64,000 bases of DNA from Eustoma russellianum (taxonomy: Eukaryota > Streptophyta > Magnoliopsida > Gentianales > Gentianaceae). Position 1 is the first letter of the stretch. Each line of letters opens with the position of its first letter. Positions 35,810 through 46,824 of this stretch are shown here, piece by piece. The notes beneath the pieces are model-generated. The model had not been told where the DNA came from, ran no database searches, and saw only the letters and a program-made list of their open reading frames with translations. The stretch covers positions 17,569,496-17,633,495 of the forward strand of contig AP025042.1 in assembly GCA_036186865.1 (NCBI GenBank). Direction: 5' to 3'. The position numbers and the translations under genes were made by a program.

Positions 35810-38359
35810 TGTGGCGCCCGGCTCCCGAACCCTAGCATCGAGAACGGTGCACCCGCCGTATCTCGCTGAGGAGAATACAAAGCGTCAAATCAATTTCCAA
35901 CATGTCCAAAAAGATGTAGAAATTTTTCGCGCGGAAACGAAATACCATAACATAAAGTTTCCTTGAAAAACAAGATTCCTTAACACAATAATAATCAAAT
36001 CCTGACAATAACATAAGTCTGAAAGTTTAATAAGGTAATGTCTGGTGAGACCTCAATAAAATAAAGAAAAACAGTCGCAGGGTCTTCTTATATCCTAAGC
36101 GCGACCATCAGTCTGCCCACTCCACTGTATCTGCCCCGTCCTCAACAAAAACGTAGTCATAGGCCTCTTCCTGCTCACCTGGTGGGGGGGGGGGAAGTAG
36201 GGGTGAGTGACTGGGAAATCACTCAGTAGGCGCCTGCCTCCAAGTAGTACGAAACAACCATACAATAATGATATAGCACATAGCACGTAGGACATGATAT
36301 TGCATAAGCATATGAAGGCGGAAAAGTAACTCACTCCAGATAAAGAATGCGCAACAACGTGATGCATGTCCCACTATGCATGTCACACGCAACAAGGTCA
36401 TGTCACACAATGTACCGATATCCCTACTATGCCATGCATGAACCCGGGTCCTACTGAGTGGCTGCAGGTCGTACACCCCAAAGTCACCATACTGAGTGTG
36501 TGTGGCCGCGCCTCCGCACACCATACTGAGTGTCGTGGCCCCGCCACCATACACCATCCTGAGCGTCCGTGACCCGTACGTCACGACCCACCGTCAATGC
36601 AATGCACGTGCCATGAATGCAAAAACACAATCGCCTGAGGCCCCTGGGCCATCCTCACCATCCTCCGGCACTCAAATCTAGGTTCATTTATTCTCCAAAT
36701 AATGATTTAATAATGCTTGAGGTTAAAATTATTGTTCCGTGGCTTATATATAATTATTGTGCAATTTCCATAATTTTTTCCTATTTTCCTTAATTTATCT
36801 TTATTTATTACCTAATTATCTCAATTAGATAAATTATCCCAATTACTGAAATTTTAGTGAAAATAATTTGATCTCAACAGTTTATAATTTATGGAATTTA
36901 TTTATAATTTTCTGATATTTATTTACATTTTCCTTATAATTATTACTATTTATTTATTTATTTATTTATTTATTTATTATTATTATTATTTTTTTTTAAC
37001 TAGCTAACAATTAAAACTTACCAAAACATCCTTCCAAATTTGGGCTGGTCCTTCACCAGCCATGATTTCCTCCATGGCAGGCCCGGAATCCGCCCAGCGG
37101 TCCGGCCTGTTGTTATATGTATATCTGTTTTTTTAATCGACTTATTGGGCCGGCTGATGACTGGCGCGGTTCGCTGGCCATCCGGCCCGGCCCGTACCAG
37201 CCTTCCTTTTTTTTTATTTTACAATTTGGGCCAAGCCCTTCTACGGGACCAGACCGCTTCCGACCTCAGGCCTTCGGCCCTTCCCACTTCAGGGCCTTCG
37301 GCCCTTTAACTACCCTTTTTTTATTCCAATTCCAGCAAGGGTGCGTCCAGCACCTGCCCAGAGCGCGTGTAGGCCACGCGCGGCCGTTCCGGCTGCGTGT
37401 GAGCCACTCCGGCTCCCTTCGGCCTCCGTTTTTCGATCCCGATCTATGTTTTTGCCTATTTCCAGTCTATGGGGACCTATTCTAAGGCCAAAACAAAATG
37501 AAAATCCTCTAGTCTAGCAACAATTTTGCTATTTTGATTATCAAAGTTTTCCCTAAAATCAAAACTACAGCACGCAATACACATCGCATGCACGCATCAT
37601 CTACACGCATACCAGAGTCTTAAATATCTTCATGCTTTTCACAAATTGAACAACATGCTATGGAATTAAACAATTAAAACAACAAAAACACATAATCTAC
37701 CATTAAAACATGCTTGAATTCGCACCAATTGTAGGGGGAAAAAGGAACCTACCTGGGTTGCAGATGAAGAATTACACGACGAGAATAAACTTTGCTGGCT
37801 ACTCTCCCTTTTTTTTCTTCTCTCTTTCTCTTTCCTCCCTTCCCCTCTCTTCTCTTCAGCCGTTATTGCTGCAATACCTCTCTTTTCCTTTTGTTCTCTT
37901 TTTGTGGGTGTCGTTCCCTGCCCCCCTTTGCCCCCTATTTAACGATTTACTGAAATCATGGGGGGGCGGTTATTCCCCCCCTAATCCACGTTCTCTGTTT
38001 TTTTCTTTTTTTTCATTTTATTTATTCATTTTCTTTAATTTATCTATTTTGTATTTTATATTTCTATTATCTTTATTCATTTCATTTTTTTTAAATTTTT
38101 GTTTACAATTATTTTATTCTTATTATTGTGTGACTGTTTCTTCCCATTATAATTTTTACTTTAATTTAACCCTCTTCTCTTACCTTAATATTTCCACCTA
38201 TACATACATTTACATAACAACTATATGTAATTACAAAAATCACCCAAACATAATTAACACGCTACAACTAACTTAATTCCAAGATGTCGTTATACCCATC
38301 GACTGCTTAACATTAAATTAACGGATAGCAATTAGTTGAAAATTTTTCGGTTCGTAACA
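35810..38359 (-). repeat. Array E LTR 3 (right, outer 5' LTR)
   Basis: 2550 bp, TGTGGCGCCCG...TCGTAACA, followed by the second ataat duplication. It has the same internal blocks as LTR 1; the 188-codon Phe/Ser-rich plus-strand frame at 37710 is a chance reading of the polypyrimidine region. Confidence 0.93.
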
Positions 38360-39893
38360 ATAATTGCCTAACACCACACGTCAAAGAAATTAAAGTATGC
38401 ATGTATGATAACACACGGCCCAAAAAGGACAAATTAACCAATTAAGACAAGCTAATTGAATAAATATTAACTAAATACAGTTATGAACGAATAAGTACTA
38501 ATTCCAACTAAGAATGACCACAAAGCTGATTAAAAGGAAAAGAGACCTACGTTAAGCATTCCCTCATGCATGTGGTCTTCATGATTTTCAATAACAATGA
38601 GTTTATTTTCGAACATGTTTATGAAATGAGTTCTGCATGAAATATTTTAAAGTTTACATGATTAAGGAATTGTACCGTGAGACAAATGATTCCACATGAC
38701 TTATGCATGTATATGTGGTTGAGTGTAACACCTTGTCAGGGACAAGGGTTCTCTATCTTTCTTTATACGCATGATCTGCTGGCTGAGTGTAACACCTTGT
38801 CCGAGACAAGGGTTCTCTGCCTTTCAGCTACGTCTACGACGTTCTATATAGAGAGCTACCCGATGTCTGGTCCTGGGAGAGGATGTTTGGGGCAAAATAC
38901 GTTGTTGTAGAGTGTAACACCGCGTACGGGACTTGGGTTCTCTATTATAATGCGTCACTGTTAGTCCTATGTACGTATGATGTAGCACTATGGTTGGACC
39001 ATCGAGATTCACAGACGGTACTCTTGGCTACTCGGGGAATCATTCAATATTTGTGGGTACCATTCTTATGTCACGAAAAGTGCTATATCCAATCACGTCA
39101 TGTCATGTTTATGTATGTATGAAAGAAAATGTTTTTCAAAAGTTTTATGATGCATTACGATCATGTCTCATGCACCCTCTAGTGCCCCTAAGTTATGACT
39201 CTCGTAGTACGAGACCAAGTATGATTAAAGAACAATAAGCAACAAACCGAAGAGATTGTATTCAAGAACGATACTGACTATATGCTAAAACAAGAATGAT
39301 TAATGGAAGAAGCTGTTTACTTTATGATGCCCTTTATCTATCATAGTCTTTTATTATATGATATCTATCAGATTTACTGTACTGTTGACATTTGTTGATT
39401 TCTTTACTGTTATCTCCATTCATATGATACATTTAATGTTTGAGCTATACTTCACTATATTACACACTTTTCTGGTCCCCATACATGATCCACTTGACGA
39501 ATCTAGGCATATTTACTTGCTGAGCAATTCGTTATCGCTCACCCCTTTATTTTACCATGCCGACCCATAGGACCCCGAGCCAGAGTTCATAGAGGATGAC
39601 CCGCGAGACTAGGTGTGGAGAGCTGACTAGTAGCCAGCAGCGGCGTCTTTTGTATTTTGGATGTTCAACTCTGTGTTATGATATTTTGTACTCATGATGT
39701 ACATATGACACTTATTCGGATATATTAGGATGTACTTATGTCGACGTTTATTTCTGCTTATTTTACTTTGCTTCCGCTCATCGATACATGTTATGACGAT
39801 CCGTGCATGAATGATATCAACGCCTTGTACTTCTCGTAGCAGAGTACGGTAGATGCACAATGCCGAGACCCTAGTCCTAGACAGGGTGCTACA
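38360..39893 (+). repeat. Element D 5' LTR, last piece
   Basis: Resumes the D LTR after E and ends GGTGCTACA directly before the primer site. It contains three copies of a gagtgtaacaccttgtc-type unit at 38721, 38785 and 38910 (spacing 64 and 125 bp). Matching words occur in the reverse complement of LTR F. No gene is seen. Confidence 0.82.
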
Positions 39894-39895
39894 GG

Positions 39896-39908
39896 TGGTA
39901 TTAGAGCC
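39896..39908 (+). promoter_or_regulatory. Primer-binding site of D
   Basis: TGGTATTAGAGCC, one C-to-T change from the initiator Met tRNA match, two bases after the LTR end. Confidence 0.85.
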
Positions 39909-40124
39909 AAGGCTCTAGATCCATAGCGGTCAACATAAGAGAAACAACGACAAGTATGTAGGCTATGACTCTAGAGTTTAAGCTTGATTTTAGATGAGTG
40001 ACCCTTAGAATAAAGTCAATAGAATGGTTTAATGGAATATAATCTATAAACATGAACAAAATGTTAGATGAAACCTTTTTATTGACTTGGTATACTGATG
40101 ATGTGAAATGACTATGTCGATAGG

Positions 40125-41606
40125 ATGGCATCAACACCACGAGGTAGACCGCGAATGGACAGATCAGCGTAGTTACTCCCACCGGTGCCACCACCACTGG
40201 TTGAGGACCCGGTGCCACAACCACCAAAAAAGGTCCCACCTCCATAGGCACAGGGCCCTGGAGGTATTCCCCAAGCATTCTTTGACGCTATGATCCAATT
40301 AGGGCAAGCAGTGGGGAATGCTCAAGCTGCACCAGCCCCGCCACCTCAACAGCCGCAACCACAACTGATGGGCATCAGATACTTCTTTGGAGAACTTAAG
40401 AGATCCCGTGTCCCAAGTTTTGAAGGAGGTCCTGATCCAGACTAGGCTGAAAAGTGGCGAACGAGGTCAAAAACTATTTTGACTTTCTGCAAGTACCCGA
40501 CGAAGTTAAGGCTCAGATAATTCGTCTGCTTTTGATTGGTGAATCCAACCGATGGTGGAAAACAAACATTCAATAGTTGGCTACACGTATTGCTTGGGAA
40601 ATATTTGTAGATGATTTCTGAAAATTTTATATTCCACTTGCAGTAACTATTAGAGAGATCATTGAGTTTGAATGATGCGTCCCACATCGGCCGCGGAGTG
40701 CATCCTGGACTGGTGTATAAGGTTGGGTTCAAACCTTCCCTTACGAGCTAGCTTTTGGGGCAAAGTTAGGGGTCCGAAAACCTTATCATTTGGTATCAGA
40801 GCTCTGGGCTTCTGGTCAGGCTGGTGTCTCATGGGGTTTGGCAGAACGCCGACTGAGGCAGTCGGGTCCTGAAGAGGGTGGGGATGATGTGTTCCACATC
40901 GGCCGCGGAGTGCATCCTGGACTGTTGTATAAGGTTGGGTTCAAACCTCCCCTTACGAGCTAGCTTTTGGGGCGAAGCTAGGGGTCCGAAAACCTTATCA
41001 TTGAATCTCTGAAGCAAGAGGCTGGTATATGACTGTTTCAGAATATGCCAATCGTTTCACAGCATTAGGTCGGTTTGTTCGAACCGTAATGGCAGACGAA
41101 AGACTCAAGATGATCAAGTTTAAAGATGGACTAAGTTTGAGGATCCGGACCTAGACCGTAAATGCAAAGCATGTCAATTTTGGCAGGTTGTTGGACGCTT
41201 GTTGTCGGGTTGAACAGGATATCGCTCAAAGAGATGAAGATACTAAAGGCAAGAGACCTAGAGAAATAACAGGTGGTCGGTCCGAGCAGCAGACCAAGTT
41301 TTAGAAGGGAACAGGTTGGAGGCCACAACCCTAACGTCCACAGCAATCGAGGACAGACAATTTCAATCCTAACGCCAGCAAAATCAAACACAGGCAGCTT
41401 TTCCTAAGTGTCAAACATGTCAGAAGAATCATCTTGGGGAATGTCGCAAGAAAAGCTAAGCATGTTTTAGATGCGGTAAGACCGGACATATGATTAGTGT
41501 CCAGAGAGACAGAAGCAGCAGCAGCAAGGAGGACGTCCCCGAGCTAATGCTAGATTGCAGATCATGACAGGTGCGGAGGTAGAAGAATCACCTGACGTTG
41601 TAACAT
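40125..41606 (+). pseudogene. gag: Element D gag, interrupted by a TRIM
   Basis: Starts near ATG 40125 (MASTPRGRPR), with an early stop. Recognisable parts, in shifting frames, are IRYFFGELKRSRVPSFEGG, SEYANRFTALGRFV, the short knuckle CQTCQKNHLGEC and the second knuckle CFRCGKTGHMI, whose last Cys is lost. The TRIM at 40673-41000 splits the capsid region after a REIIEFE-like segment; the sense continues directly with SLKQEAG. The region ends at the donor of putative intron 1. Confidence 0.78.
40673..41000 (+). mobile_element. TRIM element (terminal-repeat retrotransposon in miniature)
   Basis: Complete 328-bp element. Two 116-bp LTRs (40673-40788 and 40885-41000) both begin TGATG and end CTTATCA. 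The primer site TGGTATCAGAGC is at 40791-40802 and the polypurine tract GAAGAGGGTGGGGA at 40871-40884. The target-site duplication ttgaa is at 40668-40672 and 41001-41005. It has no coding capacity, so it must be mobilised in trans. The LTR carries cccacatcggc and tataaggttggg words common in plant TRIM LTRs. Orientation follows the primer site. Confidence 0.95.
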
Positions 41607-41746
41607 GTATTATTAATTGTGTTACTTTAGCATGATTAATATGGTTTGTTGATTGATACAACGTGCTTTTTATATGTGGCAGAAAGTCATGATAAAGCAT
41701 GATGTGTTAACATAGAAATTATATATGTGCATTGGAGTAAATTTAG
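41607..41746 (+). other. Putative intron 1 of D (gag-protease boundary)
   Basis: 140 nt, GTATTA...AATTTAG, at the same place as in H and E. It contains stops in the gag frame, and its removal brings protease into the gag frame. Confidence 0.65.
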
Positions 41747-43840
41747 GTGCGGTATTGGTAAATAACATACCAGCAAATGTATAGTTTGACAGTGGTGCAA
41801 GCCACTCTTTCGTATCAAGAAGGTGCTAAGAACTTAAACAATTGTCTGACTTGGTTGGAAATACCCTATAGGGTTCAGGCAGCTGGAGACCAGATCATAA
41901 CATCTCACCATCTGTACAAGAATTGTGGAATTCAAATAGAGGGTCAGCAATTCGAGGCAACCTTGATTTTGATATAGATGGAAGACTTCAATGTCATTCT
42001 GGGTATGGACTGGTTATTCCATAATCACGCCCAGATAGACTGTCGAAAGAAGGAAACAGTGATCCAGAACCGGAACAGAAAGAAATTATCTATCAAGGAA
42101 ATAACAAATTAAACTGGACCCCACAGAACATATGCTTGACTACGGCACAAGCATTCCGAGCTTTGAGAAAAGGAGACGAAGGATTGTTAGTATATGCTCT
42201 GGAGATAGAGAGCGAGACACGAACCTTGAAAGCATCTGGTAGTTTGAGAGTTCCCAGAAGTATTTCCAGAAGATTTGCCAGGCTTGCCACCGGATCGGAA
42301 AATGGATTTCGAGATTAATGTGATGCCGGAAACCGAACCCATCCCAAAGGATCGGTACAAAATGGCCCTAGCAGAATTAAAAGAGCAGAAAGTACAATTG
42401 CAGGAATTAATCGATAAAAAGTTCATCAGGCCTAGCGTATCGCCGTGGGGAGCACCAGTGCTGTTGGTAAAGAAGAAGGACGACATCATGCGGCTATGCA
42501 TTGACTCCAGGGAGTTAAATAAAGTCACTCTTAAGAACAAGTACCCCTGCCCCAGATTGACGATTAATTCGATCAGCTAAGAGGAGCCACTATATTCAGA
42601 AAAATAGATCTCCATTCTGGTTATCATCAGCTTAAAATTAAAGCTGAAGACATTCTGAAGACCACTTTTCTAACTTGATACGGGCATTATGATTTCATGG
42701 TAATGCCATTTTGACAGACCAATGCCCCAGCCGCATTCATGGACCTAATGAACAGTGTATTTCACAAACAACTGGACAAGTTCGTTGAGGTATTTATCGA
42801 TGACATCCGGGTATATTCTCCAGATGAGAATACTCACGCAAAACACTTGCATGTAGCATTGTGTATCTTGAAAGAAAAACAATTGTACGCCAAGTTTAGC
42901 AAATGCAAGTTCTTGCTACGGATTGTTGCTTTCTTAGGACATGTTGTGTCGGAAGCTAGCATAGAAATGGATCCCAAAAAGATCGAGGAAATTACCAATT
43001 GGTTGCGACCAACGAATATGACTGAGGTTCGAAGTTATCTGGTGCTAGTCGGCTATTATCAGAAGTTCATGGAGGGATTCTCCAGAATACCAGTGCCACT
43101 GACCAGACTAACACAAAACAAAACCAAATTTGAGTGGACTGCAGAATGTGAAAGAAGTTTCACTGAACTCAAGCAAAGATTAACCTTGGCTGCAATCTTA
43201 GCTCAACCAGTTGCGGGAGAAAATTAAACTATTTACAGTGATGCTTCCCAAAATGGATTAGGCTGCGTTTTAATGCATAAGCACCGGGTTATTGCATAGG
43301 CATCCTGATAGCTTAAACCCTATGAATAAAATTACCCGTTGCACAATTTGGAATTGGCGCTGTAGTGTTCGCATTCAAAATTTGGAGACATTATTTGTAT
43401 GGAAAACGGTGTGAGGTGTTTACCGATCATAAGAGCTTGAAATACTTGTTCACCCAAAAGGAGTTAAATATGAGACAACGTAAGTGGATTGAACTAATTA
43501 AGGATTACGACTTGGCCATTCATTATCATCCAAGTAAAGCGAATAAGGCGGCGGACACATTTAGCCGAAAGTCCAGCCATGCAAGACAGACACCTATAGA
43601 ACGAGACATGGCTGAATTCGAATTAGATATGGCCGAGTCTACGGCTAATATTCTAGCAACTTTAGTAATAATGCCAACATTGATCGATCGGATAAAAGAT
43701 GCACAGTTAAGGGATGTCGAATTATCGAGGATTGCAGATAAGGTTAAACAAGCACCCGCAGATGATTTTCAAATAAGGGATGATGGCAGTTTATGGTTCT
43801 GAAGCCGCCTGTGTGTTCCAAACGATGACAAAATCTGGGG
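41747..43840 (+). pseudogene. pol: Element D protease, RT, RNase H, integrase start
   Basis: Protease with FDSGASHSF after one stop. RT has the SVSPWGAPVLLVKKKDD segment, a degenerate FRKIDLHSGYHQLK region, NAPAAFMDLMNSVF and FIDDIRVYSPDE. The connection domain (VRSYLVLVGYYQKFMEGF) and RNase H (DHKSLKYLFTQKELNMRQRK) follow. Several frameshifts and stops lie at about 42580-42740 and 43227-43365. At the intron 2 and intron 3 sites found in E and H, D is continuous. It breaks off in the integrase N-terminal linker (RDDGSLWF, a stop, then RLCVPNDDK) where element C starts. The bases tgggg before 43841 would be the left duplication. Confidence 0.83.
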
Positions 43841-44605
43841 TGATGAGGATCAAGGGTCCGATGAGGATCAAGGGTCCGATGAGGACCAAGGGTCCCATCA
43901 AGAGGTCAAGGGTCCTATGACAAGAAGGATGGCAAGAGAACTTTATCATCAAGTTGGAACCTTCTTGTATAAGCATGTTCAAGATGAAGCTAAGGTTCCA
44001 TGGGTTCATTTCATTGAACCCACCCCTTGAGCATTTACGCATGTGCATGTGTGCATTCCTTTATTTTTGAATTTTATCTTGTTTCTTGTGGTCTTTGTTT
44101 TATGTGCTTTCTTTGTAGGTTAATTAGGTACATGGAAGATCCAAAATAAAAGGAAGGCCTCAAATGGAACATAGTAGACGTGTGCTACAAAAGAAGGAGA
44201 CAAAAGGAATGCTGTCTTGAAAGGAATGTTTGTCTCCACAAAGACAAAATCAAATGTGTCCAAGATAGAATGCCTTGTCCAAATTGAAATCAAACTCATC
44301 TCCAAGGATCACAAAAGGGCCGGCCATTTTGAAGGCAAGGATGAAGATCAAATCAAACTTGAAGTTAAACTTGAATTTAAATTCAACCAAGATTTGAATT
44401 CAAGTTTCAACCAAATTGGAGACTTAAATTTCAAGAAGATTTCAGCCTATTTTCCAACCATAAACACGCCATCTTGAAGGATAAAAGAGGGATAGATTCC
44501 AATTCAAATTGAATCCAAGTTTGAATTCAAATTCAAACTCAATTTGAATTCAAACTTCAACCATCATTTGAATTCAATTCCAGATATTTTATCATCATCA
44601 AATCA
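43841..44605 (+). repeat. Element C 5' LTR fragment (U3 part)
   Basis: Begins TGATGAGGATCAAGG and matches the reverse complement of solo LTR S (48256 down to about 47522). The first 190 bp encode the CRM pol tail (GPMTRRMAREL ... VGTFLYKHVQDEAKVP, then WVHFIEPTP and a stop at 44028). Dense ttgaattcaa-type words lie at about 44360-44580. Confidence 0.85.
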
Positions 44606-45455
44606 GGTCTCCAAAACCAAAATAAACATTCCCACGTTTTATGGTAAAATTAACGCGGAAGAGTATTTGGAATGGAAAACAAAAGTGGATCTAATCTTTT
44701 CTTGTACCAACAACAGTAAATTACAAAAAGTGAGGTACGCTTCTATTGAGGTTTCTGGTTATGCACTAAATTGGTGAACAAATTTGTGTCGAAATAGAAC
44801 TAAGACAAGACAACCGCCAATTGCCACTTGGGAAGAAATGAAGTTTTAAATGCAACAACGTTTTATCCCAAACAATTATGAGAGTTCTATTTTCACAAGT
44901 TTGCAAAATTTACGACAAGGGTCCAAAAGTGTAGACGAGTATTACAAAGAGTTAAAAATTTTGTTGGAAAGGTCTAACTTGTAGGAACCCGAAGAAGCCA
45001 CCAAGGCTCGATTCTTACATGGTTTAAACAGGGAGATTGCGCAAAGGGTTGATCTTCAACCTTATCTCGACCTCAAAACCATGGTCCATATGGCTAAAAA
45101 GATTGAACACCGACTAAAGGTACGTAGTTCCTCCAATTTAAATTCCACTTATCGTACTAATCTGTCTTCATCAAGGTTTTCCAGCAAGCCTTCAGAAACG
45201 GGAAGTTCACGGCCTACGGGAGCCCAAACACATGACCAAGGTGCATAAAAAAGGATGGACAATCGTGTGCAATCCACACAAAGGCGAGATGACCGCGTCC
45301 AACAAAAGATTCCTACCGGAAATTCTTCTAATCTCTCAAACAGGTTTAGGGACATTAAATGCTATAAATGTCAAGGACGTGGTCACATAGGAAAAGAGTT
45401 TCCTAATGCGAAACGAATCATGTTAATTGAGGAAACAAACGAATATGTGTCTTAA
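44606..45455 (+). pseudogene. gag: Element C gag
   Basis: Capsid domain KINIPTFYGKINAEEYLEW, KVDLIFSCTN, ALNWW and MQQRFIPNNYESSIF with several in-frame stops. The zinc knuckle at about 45360 reads CYKCQGRGHIGKEF, with the last Cys changed to Phe. The N-terminal gag is missing. Confidence 0.82.
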
Positions 45456-46136
45456 TCCAAGCATGAAAATGAATCTGAACATGATAATGAAATTGAACCT
45501 GAAGAAGATCTAGCCGCATTACATGATTTTGACACTAAGGAGTTTCTTGTTGTGCGTAGAGCTTTAAATGCATATCTAAAATTCGATGATCACGAGCAAC
45601 ATAGAGAAAACATTTTCCATATTCACTGCATGATAAATGGTAAAGTGTGCACCATGATCATTGATTTCGGTTCTTGTGCAAATGTGGCTAGTATCGAATT
45701 GGTAAGAAAACTGAATTTGCCTATGACTAATCATCTGCATCCTTACAAACTTGCATGGTTAAATGATTGCGGTGAAGTTAGCGTAAGTAAACAAGTTTTG
45801 ATTTGTCTTAGCATTGGTAGTTATAAAGATGATGTTTTATGTGATGTTGCACCAATGTATGCTAGTCATATCTTACTTGGTAGGTCATGGCAATTTGATC
45901 GACATGTGACATATGATGGATATTTGAATCGTTATTCTTTCAAATTGAATGGCAAACTTTACAAATTGCATGCACTTCCACCACACAAAGTCCACGAGGA
46001 TCAACAACGCATGTTGAAGTCTAGGGCCGATCCTAAGGAAAAAGAAGCCGAGAGAAAATTCGTGGAATGCATGAAAAGTGAGAACAAAAAACAAGAGAGC
46101 AAGGGAAAAGAGGTAGTACCCATAGGAGTCACTTAG
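45456..46136 (+). pseudogene. pol: Element C protease
   Basis: The segment FLVVRRALNAYLKF precedes the retropepsin IIDFGSCANVASIELVRKL. The catalytic DSG triplet is altered to DFG, so it is probably inactive. ILLGRSWQF and PPHKVHEDQQRMLKS match the same segments in A and B. The frame is open from 45552 to 46136. Confidence 0.82.
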
Positions 46137-46824
46137 TCCAAAAAGAAGTGTGGGTATTTTGCAAAGAAAAGAGAGGTCACACGAGCCCTTTATATCCACC
46201 AAACAGTCCTCATTCTCATACCTAAGGCGTGTCACCTTTCCCTAGAAGAACTTCCACCAAACTTCCTACCTCAGTTGCGTCCCTTATCCAATACTACGAA
46301 GTTCTATTTCCCACCGAACCACCATCCAGTTTACCACCTATTAGGGGAATAGAACACCAAATCGATTTTGTTCCAGGAGCCGTGTTACCAAATCGCCCAA
46401 CCTATCGAGCCAACCCTGAAGAAACCAAGGAAATCCAAAGGCAAGTACAAGAGCTCCTAGTAAAGTGGACAAGTCCGAGAGAGCCTAAGCCCATCAGCCA
46501 TCCCAGTCATTTTAGTACCCAAAAAGGATGGAACTTGGAGAATGTATACCGATTGCCGAGCCACAAACAAAATTACCGTCAAGTATAGGTGCCCCATACC
46601 AAGGCTGGATGATATGTTGGATATGTTTCACGGATCTAAATTCTTCACCAAAATCAATCTTAAGCAAGGGTGCTTCCAGGTACGTATTAGAGAAGGGGAC
46701 GAATGGAAGACTGTATTCAAAACCAAGTTTGGGCTCTATGAGTGGTTAGTGATGCCCTTCGGGCTCACCAATGCCCCTAGCACCTTTATGATGCTAATGA
46801 ATGAAGTCTTACGAGCGTTCATAG

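Larger units (their letters stand above)
20537..38359 (-). mobile_element. Tekay tandem array E: LTR-internal-LTR-internal-LTR
   Basis: A 17.8-kb minus-strand array with three LTRs of 2542, 2546 and 2550 bp and two almost identical internal regions of about 5.1 kb. One pair of target-site duplications (ataat, 20532-20536 and 38360-38364) flanks the whole array, and there is none at the middle LTR. The middle LTR is the 5' LTR of copy 1 (left) and the 3' LTR of copy 2 (right). This is the expected product of unequal recombination between LTRs of one insertion on sister or homologous chromatids. Confidence 0.93.
16358..43840 (+). mobile_element. Tekay-clade Ty3/gypsy element D, degenerate, heavily interrupted
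   Basis: The LTR start TGTTACACCCCG at 16358 matches the start of LTR H read on its own strand. LTR pieces follow at 19590-20536 and 38360-39893, then a primer site, gag, protease, RT, RNase H and the first residues of integrase on the plus strand up to 43840, where CRM element C is inserted. Insertions inside it: G, array E and the TRIM. The coding region has many stops and frameshifts, so it is the oldest coding element here. Its 3' end lies outside the window. The link of the 16358 start to the rest of D is inferred from order and orientation. Confidence 0.72.

Noticed and set aside
37710..38276. 188-codon plus-strand frame in LTR 3
   Set aside because: Translation of a polypyrimidine and AT-rich LTR; the other two LTRs break the frame.
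20537..38359. Array E as two independent insertions
   Set aside because: No duplicated target bases at the middle LTR, only one LTR between the copies, and shared lesions.
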